The position numbers and the translations under genes were made by a program. From Algoriphagus boritolerans DSM 17298 = JCM 18970 (GTDB taxonomy: Bacteria; Bacteroidota; Bacteroidia; Cytophagales; Cyclobacteriaceae): a stretch of DNA of 64,000 nt. The stretch is taken from contig NZ_FNVR01000002.1 in the NCBI RefSeq assembly GCF_900108085.1, forward strand, positions 229,297 to 293,296, read 5' to 3'. Under the pieces are notes generated by a model. That model saw nothing but the letters and a program-made list of their open reading frames with translations. It was not told where the DNA came from and made no database searches. Shown here piece by piece: positions 9,345 through 20,825 of the stretch (positions are counted from its first letter, which is position 1; each line of letters opens with the position of its first letter).

Positions 9345-9887
9345 ATGACTAGAGACGAAAAGAAAGTAATAATCGACAGTCTTACTGAGAAACTAAAGGA
9401 AAACCCTTTCTTCTACATCACTGATGCCTCCGGATTCTCTGTGGCACAAGTGAACGCATTCAGAAGAACTTGTTACGAAAAAGGTGTAGAGTATAAAGTT
9501 TACAAAAATACACTGATCGCAAAAGCGCTTGAAAATCTGGATGCAGACTACTCAAAATTAGCGGGTGGTGCATTGAAAGGTTTCTCTGGAATTATTTTCT
9601 CAAAAGAGACTAGTAACCTTCCGGCAAAAGTATTGCTGGATTTCAGAAAGAAACAAGGTAAAAAAGAGACTAGACCGGTATTCAAAGGTGCAGGTATCGA
9701 TTCAGATGTATTTTTGGGCGAGAACAACCTTGAATTATTGTCTAACCTCAAGTCTAAGCAAGAATTGCTGGGTGATCTGATCGGATTACTTCAGTCTCCT
9801 GCTAAGAATCTCGTTTCTGCATTGCAGTCTGGACAGAACAACATTACTGGAGTTCTTAAGACACTTGCTGAACGGGAATCAAAATAA
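9345..9887 (+). CDS. rplJ: 50S ribosomal protein L10 (uL10)
   Basis: Base of the L7/L12 stalk, joining 23S rRNA to the L12 dimers. 180 residues. The RNA-binding N-terminal domain includes the YKVYKNTLIAKAL segment and the C-terminal helix that carries L12 dimers contains LVSALQSGQNNI. Start MTRDEKKVIIDSLTEKL follows rplA by 2 bases. 41 bases separate it from rplL. Confidence 0.97.
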   Translation: MTRDEKKVIIDSLTEKLKENPFFYITDASGFSVAQVNAFRRTCYEKGVEYKVYKNTLIAKALENLDADYSKLAGGALKGFSGIIFSKETSNLPAKVLLDFRKKQGKKETRPVFKGAGIDSDVFLGENNLELLSNLKSKQELLGDLIGLLQSPAKNLVSALQSGQNNITGVLKTLAERESK

Positions 9888-9928
9888 TCTTAACAAATCA
9901 TTCAAAAAACAATTAAATAAATAATACA

Positions 9929-10312
9929 ATGGCAGATCTTACACAACTTGCAGAACAGTTGGTAAACTTGACTGTAAAAGAAGTTAAAGAATTAACAGAC
10001 ATCCTTAAGGATCAGTATGGCATCGAGCCTGCTGCGGCTGGCGCTGTAATGGTAGCTAGTGGTGGAACTAGTGCCGGTGAGGTTGCTGTTGAAGAAGAAA
10101 AAACTTCCTTCGACGTAATCCTGAAAGCAGCGGGAGCTTCCAAGCTTGCAGTAGTGAAATTGGTTAAAGAATTGACCGGTCTAGGATTAAAAGAAGCTAA
10201 AGATCTTGTAGACAGCGCGCCTAAAGCCCTAAAAGAAGGAATCGCTAAGGACGAAGCTGAAGCGTTGAAAAAGTCTCTTGAAGAGGCTGGTGCTGAAGTA
10301 GAGATCAAATAA
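9929..10312 (+). CDS. rplL: 50S ribosomal protein L7/L12 (bL12)
   Basis: Stalk protein that recruits translation GTPases. 127 residues: an N-terminal dimerisation helix region ([16 protein letters not shown]), a short Ala/Gly hinge near residues 36-52, and the C-terminal domain with [16 protein letters not shown] and the factor-binding [12 protein letters not shown]. Length and order are normal. A hairpin lies between it and rpoB. Confidence 0.98.
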   Translation: MADLTQLAEQLVNLTVKEVKELTDILKDQYGIEPAAAGAVMVASGGTSAGEVAVEEEKTSFDVILKAAGASKLAVVKLVKELTGLGLKEAKDLVDSAPKALKEGIAKDEAEALKKSLEEAGAEVEIK

Positions 10313-10350
10313 TTTGCTGATTTCGCGCCACTAGGTTCGAAATTAGCCCC

Positions 10351-10379
10351 AAGACCTGACTTTCTCAGTCAGGTCTTTT
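10351..10379 (+). terminator. Hairpin between rplL and rpoB, likely partial terminator/attenuator
   Basis: AAGACCTGAC at 10351-10360 pairs with GTCAGGTCTT at 10368/9-10378 across a loop TTTCTCA, then TTTTCC. The U run is short. In E. coli the same gap holds an attenuator that lowers rpoBC transcription relative to rplL; the position suggests the same role here. Confidence 0.6.
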
Positions 10380-10468
10380 CCTGTTTATGCTCAGGTTAAT
10401 AATTGCATTATTCCAAGTGATTATTGTCACTTTCCGATATTAAATTTCACCATAAACTATACACTACC

Positions 10469-13400
10469 TTGACTATCAAGAATCAAACCGAAAGGAAAAG
10501 TTTCTCCTCCATTAAGGTGGTCAAAGACTATCCCGACTTTCTCGATATTCAACTGCAGTCTTTCAAGGACTTTTTTCAGTTGGATACTCCCGCAGAAAAG
10601 AGACGGGCTGATGGGTTGTTCAAAGTTTTCGCAGAAAACTTTCCTATCAGCGATTCCAGAGAAAATTTCACTTTGGAGTTCATCGACTATGCAGTAGACC
10701 CGCCTAAGTACAGTGTGGATGAGTGCATCGACAGAGGGCTGACCTATTCTGTACCACTGAAAGCAAAATTGAGATTGCTTTGCCATGATGAGGACAATGA
10801 GGATTTCGAAACCATCGAGCAAGAAGTGTTTCTTGGAAATCTTCCCTACATGACCGCGAAAGGATCCTTTGTAATCAATGGAGCCGAGCGGGTTATTGTT
10901 TCCCAATTGCACCGTTCTCCGGGAGTGTTCTTTGCCCAAAGCAAGCACACCAATGGAACCAAGTTATACTCTGCCCGGATTATTCCTTTCAAAGGTTCTT
11001 GGATTGAATTTGCTACCGACATTAACAATGTCATGTATGCATACATTGACCGTAAGAAAAAATTCCCCGTTACCACACTTTTAAGAGCTATAGGTTATGG
11101 CTCTGATAAAGATATTCTGGATCTATTTGGACTTTCTGAGGAAGTAGCTGCAACAAAGGCTGCATTGAAAAAAGTAGGCGGTCGTAAATTAGCGGCAAGG
11201 GTGTTGAGAACTTGGGTGGAAGATTTCGTGGATGAGGATACCGGTGAGGTAGTGTCCATTGACAGAAATGAAGTTCTCCTCGAGCGGGATTCCGTTTTAA
11301 CCGAAGAAGATATTGAAATGATTTTGGATTCAGGTTCCAAATCCATCATTCTCCATAGAGAGGATGTGAATGTGGCTGATTTCTCAATCATCTATAATAC
11401 GTTACAAAAAGATAATTCCAACTCTGAAAAAGAGGCGGTGGAAGTTATCTATCGTCAGCTTAGAAATACCGAAGCTCCTGATGAAGCTACAGCTCGTGAA
11501 GTAATTCAGAGCTTATTCTTCTCAGACAAGCGTTATGATCTGGGCGAAGTAGGTCGATATAGAATTAACAAAAAGCTAGGACTCGATATCGAACCTGAGA
11601 AGATCGTTTTGACCAAGCAGGATATTATTTCCATCGTGAAATACCTGATCGGTTTGATCAACTCCAAGGCTGTAGTCGATGATATTGATCACTTGTCAAA
11701 CAGACGGGTGAGAACGGTTGGTGAACAATTGTATAGCCAGTTTGGAGTTGGTTTGGCTAGAATGGCCAGAACAATCCGTGAACGGATGAACGTGCGGGAC
11801 AATGAAGACTTCAAGCCAGTCGATTTGATCAATGCACGTACACTTTCATCGGTGATCAACTCCTTCTTTGGTACCAACCAACTCTCCCAGTTCATGGACC
11901 AGACTAACCCCCTGGCGGAGTTGACTCACAAGAGAAGACTTTCAGCTTTGGGTCCGGGAGGTCTTTCCAGAGAACGGGCAGGTTTTGAGGTTCGTGACGT
12001 TCACTATACGCACTACGGCCGTCTGTGTACCATCGAAACTCCCGAAGGTCCAAACATTGGTTTGATTTCCTCACTTTGCGTTCATGCAAAAGTGAATTCC
12101 ATGGGCTTCTTGGAGACTCCTTACAGAAAAGTAGCTGAAGGTAAAGTAGGAATGAAAGCAGAAGACATCGTGTTCCTTACTGCCGAAGAAGAAGATAACC
12201 ATAACATCGCTCAGGCAAATGCTCCGCTTGATGATGCTGGCAAATTCATCAATGAGAAGGTTAAAGCAAGATTCGAAGGAGATTTCCCGGTGCTTGAACC
12301 GAGTGAAATTACTTACATGGATGTGGCACCAAACCAGATTGTATCTGTAGCTGCTTCCTTGATTCCATTCTTGGAGCATGATGATGCAAACAGAGCCTTG
12401 ATGGGATCTAACATGCAACGTCAGGCAGTTCCTTTGCTGAAGGCTGAAGCTCCAATTGTAGGTACCGGCTTGGAAGCAAAAGCTGCCATTGATTCCAGAG
12501 CCCTCATCATTGCTGAAGCAAATGGGGTTGTGGAATATGTCGATGCCAAGAAAATCACCATCAAGTATGATCTGACTTCGGATGAACTTTTGGTGAATTT
12601 TACAAATGAATATAAAACTTATGAACTGATTAAGTTCAGAAGAACTAACCAAGATACTACCATCAACCTTACGCCATTGGTGTTGAAGGGGGAAAAAGTA
12701 TTGAAAGGTCAGGTTCTTGTAGAAGGCTATTCTACCAACAATGGGGAGTTGTCTTTGGGTAAAAACCTAAAAGTCGCTTACATGCCTTGGCAAGGATATA
12801 ACTTCGAAGATGCGATCGTAATTTCTGAGCGTGTAGTTCGTGAGGATATCTTTACTTCCATTCACGTGGAAGAATTCCAATTGGAAGTTCGTGATACTAA
12901 GCGTGGTGAAGAAGAATTGACTTCTGAAATCCCGAACGTATCCGAAGAAGCTGTGAAGCACTTGGATGAGGATGGAATCATCCGAATCGGAGCTGAAGTT
13001 AAAGAAGGTGATATCATCATCGGTAAAATCACTCCTAAAGGTGAGACAGATCCAACCCCTGAAGAGAAGCTGTTGAGAGCGATCTTTGGTGACAAAGCCG
13101 GTGACGTGAAAGATGCATCCTTGAAGGCATCGCCTTCATTGAATGGGGTGGTGATCGAAACCAAGCTTTTCTCCAGACCTAAAAAGGATAAAGACGTTCG
13201 GGCTAAATCCAAAGCTGAAGTTGAAAAACTTAAGGCTAAATATTCGAAGGACCTATTGGGAATCAGAGCCAGAATGATCAGCAAGTTGGCGACAATCCTA
13301 GATGGCAAAACTTCCCTGGGTGTTCGTCATAAGTTTGGAGATGAAATCATCACCAAAGGCACCAAGTTCAATCTAAAGAACATTGAGAACAATCTTTTCC

Positions 13401-14344
13401 CTACTAAGAACCCTTACAGAGATGAGTCTAACTACAATGTGCCTGAGGAAGCAAACTTGATTTCAGACATCATTTTGGATGACTGGACTGATGATCCACA
13501 TACCAATTCATTGATTGTGAAATTGGTGAAAAATTATACCAATTCGCGAAACGAAATTTCCGGTCTATTCAAGCGTGATAGATTTACACTTGAAGTAGGG
13601 GATGAATTGCCTGCCGGTATTGTGAAGCTTGCTAAAGTGTACATCGCTAAAAAGCGTAAGCTTAAAGTGGGTGATAAAATGGCAGGTCGTCACGGTAATA
13701 AAGGTATCGTTGCTCGTATCGTAAGAGATGAAGACATGCCATTCCTAGAGGATGGAACACCCATGGACATCGTGTTGAATCCACTTGGGGTACCTTCTCG
13801 AATGAACATCGGGCAGATCTTTGAAACGGTCTTGGCTTGGGCCGGACAGCGAATGGGTAAGAAATATGCAACTCCGATTTTTGACGGTGCAACCCTGGAG
13901 GAAGTATCTGCGGAATTGGAAGTTGCGGGTGTTCCGGCTTATGGCAGAACTTACCTCTACGATGGCCTATCTGGTAACAGATTTGATCAGCCGGTAACAG
14001 TAGGTGTAGCCTATATGCTGAAATTGGGTCACTTGGTCGATGACAAGATGCACGCGCGTTCTATCGGTCCATACTCACTCATTACTCAGCAGCCGCTGGG
14101 TGGTAAGGCGCAGTTTGGTGGTCAGCGTTTTGGAGAAATGGAAGTTTGGGCGCTGGAGGCATTCGGTGCATCACACGTTCTCCAAGAGATTCTGACCGTG
14201 AAGTCTGATGACGTAATCGGTAGAGCGAAAGCTTACGAAGCAATTGTGAAGGGTGAAAACCTTCCTAAACCAAACATTCCTGAATCATTCAATGTATTGG
14301 TTCATGAGTTGAGAGGTTTGGCTCTTGAAATCACCTTAGATTAA
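10469..14344 (+). CDS. rpoB: DNA-directed RNA polymerase subunit beta
   Basis: Beta subunit of RNA polymerase, forming half of the catalytic cleft. No ATG is available near the N-terminus. The frame is open back to a TTG at 10424, but conservation begins at the TTG at 10469 (reading [15 protein letters not shown]), which gives 1291 residues, so I chose that start. The rifampicin region is at roughly residues 468-500 ([18 protein letters not shown], then [13 protein letters not shown]) with the drug-contacting His and Ser of sensitive enzymes. Later hallmarks are [10 protein letters not shown], the [14 protein letters not shown] segment, [11 protein letters not shown] and the terminal [19 protein letters not shown]. 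It is 47 bases upstream of rpoC. Confidence 0.97.
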   Translation: MTIKNQTERKSFSSIKVVKDYPDFLDIQLQSFKDFFQLDTPAEKRRADGLFKVFAENFPISDSRENFTLEFIDYAVDPPKYSVDECIDRGLTYSVPLKAKLRLLCHDEDNEDFETIEQEVFLGNLPYMTAKGSFVINGAERVIVSQLHRSPGVFFAQSKHTNGTKLYSARIIPFKGSWIEFATDINNVMYAYIDRKKKFPVTTLLRAIGYGSDKDILDLFGLSEEVAATKAALKKVGGRKLAARVLRTWVEDFVDEDTGEVVSIDRNEVLLERDSVLTEEDIEMILDSGSKSIILHREDVNVADFSIIYNTLQKDNSNSEKEAVEVIYRQLRNTEAPDEATAREVIQSLFFSDKRYDLGEVGRYRINKKLGLDIEPEKIVLTKQDIISIVKYLIGLINSKAVVDDIDHLSNRRVRTVGEQLYSQFGVGLARMARTIRERMNVRDNEDFKPVDLINARTLSSVINSFFGTNQLSQFMDQTNPLAELTHKRRLSALGPGGLSRERAGFEVRDVHYTHYGRLCTIETPEGPNIGLISSLCVHAKVNSMGFLETPYRKVAEGKVGMKAEDIVFLTAEEEDNHNIAQANAPLDDAGKFINEKVKARFEGDFPVLEPSEITYMDVAPNQIVSVAASLIPFLEHDDANRALMGSNMQRQAVPLLKAEAPIVGTGLEAKAAIDSRALIIAEANGVVEYVDAKKITIKYDLTSDELLVNFTNEYKTYELIKFRRTNQDTTINLTPLVLKGEKVLKGQVLVEGYSTNNGELSLGKNLKVAYMPWQGYNFEDAIVISERVVREDIFTSIHVEEFQLEVRDTKRGEEELTSEIPNVSEEAVKHLDEDGIIRIGAEVKEGDIIIGKITPKGETDPTPEEKLLRAIFGDKAGDVKDASLKASPSLNGVVIETKLFSRPKKDKDVRAKSKAEVEKLKAKYSKDLLGIRARMISKLATILDGKTSLGVRHKFGDEIITKGTKFNLKNIENNLFPTKNPYRDESNYNVPEEANLISDIILDDWTDDPHTNSLIVKLVKNYTNSRNEISGLFKRDRFTLEVGDELPAGIVKLAKVYIAKKRKLKVGDKMAGRHGNKGIVARIVRDEDMPFLEDGTPMDIVLNPLGVPSRMNIGQIFETVLAWAGQRMGKKYATPIFDGATLEEVSAELEVAGVPAYGRTYLYDGLSGNRFDQPVTVGVAYMLKLGHLVDDKMHARSIGPYSLITQQPLGGKAQFGGQRFGEMEVWALEAFGASHVLQEILTVKSDDVIGRAKAYEAIVKGENLPKPNIPESFNVLVHELRGLALEITLD

Positions 14345-14391
14345 TTCGGCTCATAGGGCGAGCAATTGCCCTTAACATATCTCAAAAAACT

Positions 14392-17300
14392 ATGTCGTTT
14401 AGAAAAAATAAAAAACTCAACAACGATTTTTCCAGAGTTACGATCAGCTTGGCCTCTCCAGAATCTATTCTGGACAGTTCAAACGGTGAAGTAACCCAAC
14501 CGGAGACAATCAACTACAGAACCTACAAGCCTGAAATGGGCGGATTGTTCTGTGAGCGAATCTTTGGTCCGGTGAAGGACTGGGAATGTCATTGTGGAAA
14601 ATACAAGCGAATCAGATACAAGGGCATTATCTGCGACCGTTGCGGCGTAGAAGTGACAGAGAAAAAAGTGCGTCGTGAGCGCATGGGACATATCGAATTG
14701 GTAGTTCCTGTAGCACATATCTGGTACTTCAAATCCCTTCCAAACAAAATTGGATATCTTCTTGGGCTTCCTACCAAAAAGCTTGACCAGATTATTTACT
14801 ATGAGCGTTACGCTGTAGTACAGCCTGGTATCAAAGCTGAAGAAGGAGTTCAATACCTGGATTTCTTGACTGAGGATGAATACTTGGACATCATGGACAA
14901 GCTTCCTAAAGAAAACCATGCCCTTGATGATGCTGATCCGAATAAGTTTATTGCCAAAATGGGTGCTGAAGCACTTGAAATGTTGTTGGCAAGATTGGAT
15001 CTTGATGATCTTTCTTATTCTCTCCGCCACCAGGCAGCTACAGATACTTCACAGCAGCGTAAAGCTGAAGCTTTGAAGCGTCTGAAAGTGGTAGAAGCAT
15101 TCCGTGATTCAAGAACTCGTATCGAAAATCGTCCTGAGTGGATGGTGGTTCGTATGGTTCCTGTGATTCCACCGGAATTGCGCCCATTGGTTCCTTTGGA
15201 TGGCGGGCGTTTTGCGACTTCCGATTTGAATGACCTTTATAGAAGAGTAATCATCAGAAATAACCGTCTGAAGCGATTGATCGATATCAAAGCTCCGGAA
15301 GTAATCTTGAGAAACGAAAAGCGAATGTTGCAGGAAGCTGTGGATTCACTTTTTGATAACTCCAGAAAAGTAAATGCGGTAAGATCCGATGGAAACCGTG
15401 CCTTGAAGTCTCTTTCTGACATGTTGAAAGGTAAGCAAGGTCGTTTCCGTCAAAACCTGCTCGGTAAGCGTGTGGATTACTCCGGTCGATCTGTGATCGT
15501 CGTAGGTCCAGAGTTAAAGCTTCACGAGTGCGGTCTTCCTAAAAATATGGCAGCAGAGCTTTTCAAGCCGTTTATCATCCGAAAACTGATCGAAAGAGGT
15601 ATTGTAAAGACAGTAAAATCTGCCAAGAAAATTGTCGACCGTAAAGATCCTGTAGTTTGGGATATTTTGGAAAACGTATTGAAAGGACACCCTGTTCTTT
15701 TGAACCGTGCTCCAACGCTTCACAGACTGGGTATCCAGGCGTTCCAACCAAAATTGATCGAAGGAAAAGCAATCCAACTACACCCATTGGTATGTACTGC
15801 ATTCAACGCCGATTTTGACGGTGATCAGATGGCGGTTCACGTTCCACTGGGACATGAGGCAATCTTGGAAGCTTCGACTTTGATGCTTTCATCACATAAC
15901 ATCCTCAACCCTGCCAACGGAGCACCGATCACGGTACCTTCTCAAGACATGGTTCTAGGATTATATTATGTGACCAAAGGCAAAAAATCAACCCCTGACG
16001 AAATCATAGCCGGTGAGGGCATGACTTTCTATAGCCTGGAAGAAGTAATTATAGCCTTGAATGAAGGCAAAATTTCCAAGCACGCCAATATCAAGTGCAA
16101 GGTAAAAGTGAAAGATGCTCAGGGCGTAATCGCTGATAAAATCATCGATACTGTAGCAGGTCGTCTGATCTTCAACCAATTCGTCCCCGAAGAGGTAGGC
16201 TATGTCAACGAACTCTTGACCAAGAAAAAACTCCAGGAGATTATCGCTGAGGTGGTGAAAGTTTGTGGGATCTCCCGTACCGGACAATTCTTGGATGACA
16301 TCAAGCAACTAGGATTCCAAATGGCCTACCAAGGCGGTCTATCCATGGGATTGAATGACGTAATTATTCCCGATGAGAAAGTTCCGATGATCGCCAAGGC
16401 GAAAGAGGAAGTAGATCAAGTATGGAACAACTACCTCATGGGTCTGATCACGGATAACGAACGATACAACCAGGTTATTGATATCTGGACTCGTACCAAC
16501 TCCCATTTGACTAATATTCTAATGAAGCAGATGGAGGAGGATAACCAAGGATTCAATGCCATCTACATGATGATGCACTCAGGAGCCCGGGGTTCTAGAG
16601 AACAAATCCGTCAGTTGGGTGGTATGAGAGGTCTGATGGCTAAGCCTCAGAAAAACCTTCAGGGCTCTGTAGGTGAAATCATCGAAAACCCAATCCTTTC
16701 TAACTTCAAAGAAGGTCTGGATGTATTGGAGTACTTCATCTCAACTCACGGTGCGAGAAAAGGTCTTGCGGATACAGCCTTGAAAACTGCCGATGCAGGT
16801 TATTTGACCCGTCGTTTGGTGGATGTTGCTCAAGATATGATTGTGACCGAAGAGGATTGCGGTTCCTTGAGAGGGCTGGTTGTTCAGCCTTTGAAAGATA
16901 ACGAGGAAATCGTTGAGCCACTTTCTGAGAGAATCTTGGGTCGTGTATCTGTCCACGATGTATATGATCCGATCACGGATAAATTGATTATTCCTGCAGG
17001 TATCGAAATTGGAGATGACATTGCTAAACTAGTGGATCAATCTGCCATCGAAGAAGTAGAAATCAGATCTGTATTGACCTGCGAAACCCGAAGAGGTACT
17101 TGTGCAAAATGCTACGGAAGAAACTTGGCTACCGGTAATATGGTACAGGCTGGTGAATCTGTGGGTGTAATTGCAGCACAGTCAATCGGTGAACCAGGTA
17201 CTCAGCTTACCTTGAGAACCTTCCACGTAGGTGGTACAGCTTCCAACATGGCAGTAGATGCTTCCATCCCTGCAAAGTTTGATGGTGTAATCGAATTCGA

Positions 17301-18705
17301 TGAGGAATTGAGATACATCGAAACGACAAACAAAGACGGCGAAGCAGTGACCATGGTCATGGGACGTTCTGGTGAAATCAAGATCAACGATGTCAAAACC
17401 GGAAAAACGTTGGTTTCTAACCACGTTCCTTATGGTGCGATGTTGAATGTGAAGGACGGACAAAAGGTAAGCAAAGGATATTCCCTTTGTTCTTGGGATC
17501 CATACAACGCGGTAATTCTTTCTGAATTTGATGGAAAAATCGAATTCGAAGCAGTGGTTGAAGGCATTACCTACAAGGAAGTAGCCGATGATCAGACTGG
17601 TTTCCGTGAGAAAGTAATTATCGAAACTAAGGATAGAACAAAGAACCCTGCCATCGTGGTAAACTATGGTGAAGATTCTAAGTCATACAACATCCCGGTA
17701 GGAGCTCACCTTGCTGTAGAAGCTGGTGAAAAAGTGAAGTCAGGACAAATCCTGGTGAAAATCCCAAGATCTGTTGGTAAGACGAGAGATATTACCGGTG
17801 GTCTTCCACGGGTTACAGAATTGTTCGAAGCCAGAAACCCATCCAACCCGGCTGTGGTATCTGAAATCGACGGTGTGGTAACTTACGGTGGTATCAAGCG
17901 TGGTAACAGAGAGATCATCATCGAATCAAAAGATGGTGTGATCAAGAAATACATGGTATCGCTTTCTAAGCACATCCTGGTTCAGGAAAATGACTTCATC
18001 CGTGCGGGTGAGCCATTGTCTGACGGAGCTATCACTCCAAACGACATCCTTTCCATCAAAGGACCAACTGCTGTTCAGGAATATTTGGTCAATGAAATCC
18101 AGGAAGTTTACAGACTTCAGGGTGTGAAGATCAACGATAAGCACATCGAGGTAATCGTAACCCAAATGATGCAGAAAGTAGAAATTCTGGATGCTGGCGA
18201 TACAGGGTTCCTGCAGAATCAAATCGTGGATAAGTGGGCGTTCCGTGAGGAAAATGACAATATCTTGGACAAGAAGGTGGTAATGGATGCCGGGGATTCT
18301 TCTACTTTGAAGCCAGGTATGATCATCTCTGCAAGAAGATTGAGAGATGAGAATTCAAGCTTGAAGCGTAAAGATCTGAAGCTGGTACAAGTAAGAGATG
18401 CGGAGACTGCGGTTTCCAAGCCTACCTTGCAAGGTATCACGGCAGCTTCTTTGGGTACTGAATCATTCATTTCTGCGGCTTCCTTCCAGGAAACTACCAA
18501 GGTGCTTTCCGAAGCAGCGATCAGAGGTAAGCGGGATGAGCTATTGGGCTTGAAGGAGAACGTGATCGTAGGTCACTTGATCCCAGCAGGTACCGGTCAG
18601 CGTAGATTGCGTAACTTGATCGTTGGTTCTCAGGAGGAATACGATAAGCTTTCTGAAAACATGGAGCGAACTACCTCCAAAAGATCAAGCGAAGCTATCC
18701 TTTAG
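14392..18705 (+). CDS. rpoC: DNA-directed RNA polymerase subunit beta'
   Basis: Catalytic subunit of RNA polymerase. 1437 residues. The N-terminal zinc ribbon has CHCGKY and CDRCGV at about residues 66-87. The Mg-binding catalytic loop NADFDGDQM is at about 472-480. The second zinc cluster, [15 protein letters not shown], is near 900, and the trigger-loop region [13 protein letters not shown] follows near 940. The C-terminus is [14 protein letters not shown] and a short tail. Start [10 protein letters not shown] at 14392 is the usual bacteroidete beginning. A strong terminator follows 19 bases after the stop. Confidence 0.99.
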   Translation: MSFRKNKKLNNDFSRVTISLASPESILDSSNGEVTQPETINYRTYKPEMGGLFCERIFGPVKDWECHCGKYKRIRYKGIICDRCGVEVTEKKVRRERMGHIELVVPVAHIWYFKSLPNKIGYLLGLPTKKLDQIIYYERYAVVQPGIKAEEGVQYLDFLTEDEYLDIMDKLPKENHALDDADPNKFIAKMGAEALEMLLARLDLDDLSYSLRHQAATDTSQQRKAEALKRLKVVEAFRDSRTRIENRPEWMVVRMVPVIPPELRPLVPLDGGRFATSDLNDLYRRVIIRNNRLKRLIDIKAPEVILRNEKRMLQEAVDSLFDNSRKVNAVRSDGNRALKSLSDMLKGKQGRFRQNLLGKRVDYSGRSVIVVGPELKLHECGLPKNMAAELFKPFIIRKLIERGIVKTVKSAKKIVDRKDPVVWDILENVLKGHPVLLNRAPTLHRLGIQAFQPKLIEGKAIQLHPLVCTAFNADFDGDQMAVHVPLGHEAILEASTLMLSSHNILNPANGAPITVPSQDMVLGLYYVTKGKKSTPDEIIAGEGMTFYSLEEVIIALNEGKISKHANIKCKVKVKDAQGVIADKIIDTVAGRLIFNQFVPEEVGYVNELLTKKKLQEIIAEVVKVCGISRTGQFLDDIKQLGFQMAYQGGLSMGLNDVIIPDEKVPMIAKAKEEVDQVWNNYLMGLITDNERYNQVIDIWTRTNSHLTNILMKQMEEDNQGFNAIYMMMHSGARGSREQIRQLGGMRGLMAKPQKNLQGSVGEIIENPILSNFKEGLDVLEYFISTHGARKGLADTALKTADAGYLTRRLVDVAQDMIVTEEDCGSLRGLVVQPLKDNEEIVEPLSERILGRVSVHDVYDPITDKLIIPAGIEIGDDIAKLVDQSAIEEVEIRSVLTCETRRGTCAKCYGRNLATGNMVQAGESVGVIAAQSIGEPGTQLTLRTFHVGGTASNMAVDASIPAKFDGVIEFDEELRYIETTNKDGEAVTMVMGRSGEIKINDVKTGKTLVSNHVPYGAMLNVKDGQKVSKGYSLCSWDPYNAVILSEFDGKIEFEAVVEGITYKEVADDQTGFREKVIIETKDRTKNPAIVVNYGEDSKSYNIPVGAHLAVEAGEKVKSGQILVKIPRSVGKTRDITGGLPRVTELFEARNPSNPAVVSEIDGVVTYGGIKRGNREIIIESKDGVIKKYMVSLSKHILVQENDFIRAGEPLSDGAITPNDILSIKGPTAVQEYLVNEIQEVYRLQGVKINDKHIEVIVTQMMQKVEILDAGDTGFLQNQIVDKWAFREENDNILDKKVVMDAGDSSTLKPGMIISARRLRDENSSLKRKDLKLVQVRDAETAVSKPTLQGITAASLGTESFISAASFQETTKVLSEAAIRGKRDELLGLKENVIVGHLIPAGTGQRRLRNLIVGSQEEYDKLSENMERTTSKRSSEAIL

Positions 18706-18724
18706 TAGCATTAGTATATCAATC

Positions 18725-18758
18725 AAAAGGCCTGTACTAATCATACAGGCCTTTTTTT
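18725..18758 (+). terminator. Rho-independent terminator after rpoC
   Basis: AAAAGGCCTGTA at 18725-18736 pairs with TACAGGCCTTTT at 18744-18755 across a 7-base loop, followed by further T residues to 18758. This closes the secE-rpoC transcript. Confidence 0.9.
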
Positions 18759-18772
18759 AATTCTAAAATAAT

Positions 18773-19087
18773 ATGGAAGACAATAAAAGACCTGATCAGC
18801 AGATCAATGTAGAGCTATCCGAAGAAGTCGCCGAGGGAGTTTATTCCAATTTGGCAATGATCGCTCACTCCAATTCTGAATTCGTGATCGATTTTATCCG
18901 ATTGATGCCTGGAGTGCCTAAGGCAAAAGTGAAGTCCAGAATCATTGTGACCCCGGATCATGCCAAAAGATTGCTTGCGGCATTGAAAGACAATATTGAA
19001 AAATATGAAGCCGCTTTTGGGAAGATCAACCAATCGGGTGGAGCACCACAATTCCCCATAAGCTTTGGGACGCCAGGGGAAGCTTGA
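18773..19087 (+). CDS. DUF3467 family protein
   Basis: A 104-residue cytoplasmic protein of the DUF3467 family, whose function is not established. Recognisable segments are INVELSEEVAEGVYSN, MIAHSNSEFVIDFI and PKAKVKSRIIVTPDHAKRL. No signal or membrane segment. It follows rpoC by 67 bases, past the rpoC terminator, a position this family often has in Bacteroidota, which hints at a link to transcription or translation; that link is inference. A second terminator follows it. Confidence 0.85.
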   Translation: MEDNKRPDQQINVELSEEVAEGVYSNLAMIAHSNSEFVIDFIRLMPGVPKAKVKSRIIVTPDHAKRLLAALKDNIEKYEAAFGKINQSGGAPQFPISFGTPGEA

Positions 19088-19116
19088 TAAAATATAACTA
19101 GATTTCATAAATCAGC

Positions 19117-19152
19117 AAAGTCCTGTGTAATGTCCTCACAGGACTTTTTTTG
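19117..19152 (+). terminator. Terminator after the DUF3467 gene
   Basis: AAAGTCCTGTG at 19117-19127 pairs with CACAGGACTTT ending near 19147 across a short loop, followed by a T run to 19151. This isolates the DUF3467 gene from the minus-strand genes that follow. Confidence 0.85.
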
Positions 19153-19215
19153 AATATGATATCCTGATTCTATAAAATATAAGAGTATCAGATTGTAGAA
19201 TATTATTATCAATTT

Positions 19216-19635
19216 TTAAATGTCCAAATCTAGAGGTAAAGGCTTAATTTTGCCATTTTGTATACTAAAACTGATAGCAGGAGGAAGATTTAGATCTGTC
19301 TTTTCATAAACTCGGAGGCTATCAATGAATAATTTGCCAGAAAAGTCCCAAAAATCATCCTTGACCATATCCAAAGTCTTAATATCTCGAATGATCAAAG
19401 TTGTTTCAAATTCTTCCTGGGGATGAGAGAGAGAATATTGTTGGACTATTTTTCTACATCCGGAACAACCATTGTCTGCAAGAATTATAAAGTTGCCTTC
19501 CGGGCTTTTAGAGGCTGTTATTTTTGCTATATATTCAACTAATTCTTCGTCTTCATTCCTTATTTGGGAACAAGCAATCAGGGTAAATAACATGGCATAA
19601 AATAGGAGCTTAATTTTGGTTCTCTTCCAAAACAA
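19216..19635 (-). CDS. Thioredoxin-like CxxC lipoprotein, family not recognised
   Basis: With a TTG start at 19635 the product is 139 residues and begins with a convincing lipoprotein signal: basic MFWKRTKIK, a hydrophobic stretch, then TLIAC with Cys22 as lipid site. The frame is open to an ATG at 19695, but that would overlap the upstream gene by 86 bases; the ATG at 19593 leaves too short a signal. The mature part has NFIILADNGCSGCRK (CxxC at 57-60) and, near the end, LPPAISFSIQNGKIK, which resembles the cis-Pro strand and NGK turn of thioredoxins. A periplasmic redox or Cys-dependent role is inferred from these two features. It overlaps the end of the DUF4221 gene, so the two are probably translated together. 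Confidence 0.65.
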   Translation of the reverse strand: MFWKRTKIKLLFYAMLFTLIACSQIRNEDEELVEYIAKITASKSPEGNFIILADNGCSGCRKIVQQYSLSHPQEEFETTLIIRDIKTLDMVKDDFWDFSGKLFIDSLRVYEKTDLNLPPAISFSIQNGKIKPLPLDLDI

Positions 19636-20812
19636 AACCTTTGAAAACCAATTTGTCTTCTTTTGAATAATCCACGTAAGCCACATAAAATCCATATTTG
19701 TTTACAAAACAATTTTCGAAATAAATCCCGTCTTTCGGTTGTTTGAGTGTATATTCCGTCAGTTTTTTAAAATCCTTATCTAAAACGATAATCGCCCAAT
19801 CCCTAGGATTGGCCATTGGGTCGAGGTAGTCACTTTTGAAACCGTCATACCCTTCAGGTTTCGGAAATTTTCCGATTCTATAATAGACATCTCTGAACTT
19901 ATCATAATAGATCCCCCCGAAAGTAGGGACGTTCATGTAGTGATCGATTTCCTCTTCTACTACTTCGTAGGGTTTTGGAGCTGGCCTGATTTCCTGGAAT
20001 TTTTCAGAAGTAGCTTTGAAATATTTGACTGTATCATTAAATGAAGGACTGGTGACTGAGATGTATTCAAAACCTGAGTAACTGGTAACAATTTTTTTTG
20101 TTTTGGGGTTATAACAACCATAATTCAATATTAACATTCCCCCCCAGAGTTTTTCTTGCATAGACTTTGGGAAGGGTAATCTGTAATGGAATTCTTTGTT
20201 GCTTAAGTCATAATCTGTGTAAATGCGTCCCTTGATAGTATAATCTGTTCGATCAGCATAACCAACATAAAGACTTGGAAAAATAAAATTTCCGTTATTG
20301 ATAAAAGGTAAAAAACGGCTTGAAAAATTGGTAGACTGAACTATATGGCTTTCCTCTGGTAAATAACCGGAGCTATTAAATTTGATTCCTTCAGGTATTA
20401 GGTTCAACTGATCTACTACTTCAAGGTTTCCGTTAGTCAAAAGAACTCGGTAATGATATTGTTGGCTGAGAAAAATGCTGTCCTCGTTGTGAATATAAAA
20501 GCCATAGACCGAAGGAAGGGCCCCAGGTCCATTGACAGGATAGTTGATCTCCTCTTTTAGCTGTCCTGATTGTAGGTCATATATCTTAAAAGAATGATCT
20601 TTACGGACATGAAAAACCATTGACTCTGATCCATGGAAGTTTTCTACGTATTGATAGTAATTTTCATTGGGAGCAGTGCGATGATCTAAATTTAGAAGTA
20701 GGTCTTCTCCCTGTACAAGTTTCCAAGCCTCTTGATTTGTAATTGTATTTTTTTCACAAGAAAGTAGTCCAAGAATTAAAATTGTGGGGAGAAGACTTAG
20801 TTTTTTTTTCAC
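19610..20812 (-). CDS. DUF4221-family lipoprotein (beta-propeller-like)
   Basis: A 400-residue lipoprotein: MKKKLSLLPTILILGLLSC with Cys19 as lipid site. The body repeats strand-rich units such as SMVFHVRKDHSFKIYDLQ, DSIFLSQQYHYRVLL and DWAIIVLDKDFKKLTEY, consistent with a six- to seven-bladed propeller, and matches the DUF4221 style (family assignment from memory). Function unknown; such proteins are probably exposed on the outer membrane. A hidden small-peptide gene lies 13 bases upstream and the CxxC lipoprotein overlaps its 3' end, making a likely three-gene minus-strand unit. The region is visibly richer in A and T than the ribosomal genes on each side. Confidence 0.75.
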   Translation of the reverse strand: MKKKLSLLPTILILGLLSCEKNTITNQEAWKLVQGEDLLLNLDHRTAPNENYYQYVENFHGSESMVFHVRKDHSFKIYDLQSGQLKEEINYPVNGPGALPSVYGFYIHNEDSIFLSQQYHYRVLLTNGNLEVVDQLNLIPEGIKFNSSGYLPEESHIVQSTNFSSRFLPFINNGNFIFPSLYVGYADRTDYTIKGRIYTDYDLSNKEFHYRLPFPKSMQEKLWGGMLILNYGCYNPKTKKIVTSYSGFEYISVTSPSFNDTVKYFKATSEKFQEIRPAPKPYEVVEEEIDHYMNVPTFGGIYYDKFRDVYYRIGKFPKPEGYDGFKSDYLDPMANPRDWAIIVLDKDFKKLTEYTLKQPKDGIYFENCFVNKYGFYVAYVDYSKEDKLVFKGFVLEENQN

Positions 20813-20825
20813 AAGATAAGTATCC

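Noticed and set aside
12071..12652. Long minus-strand frame (193 codons) inside rpoB
   Set aside because: Antisense shadow of a conserved coding region; no family resemblance. The same holds for minus-strand frames in rpoC, fusA, carA and cysE/cysM.
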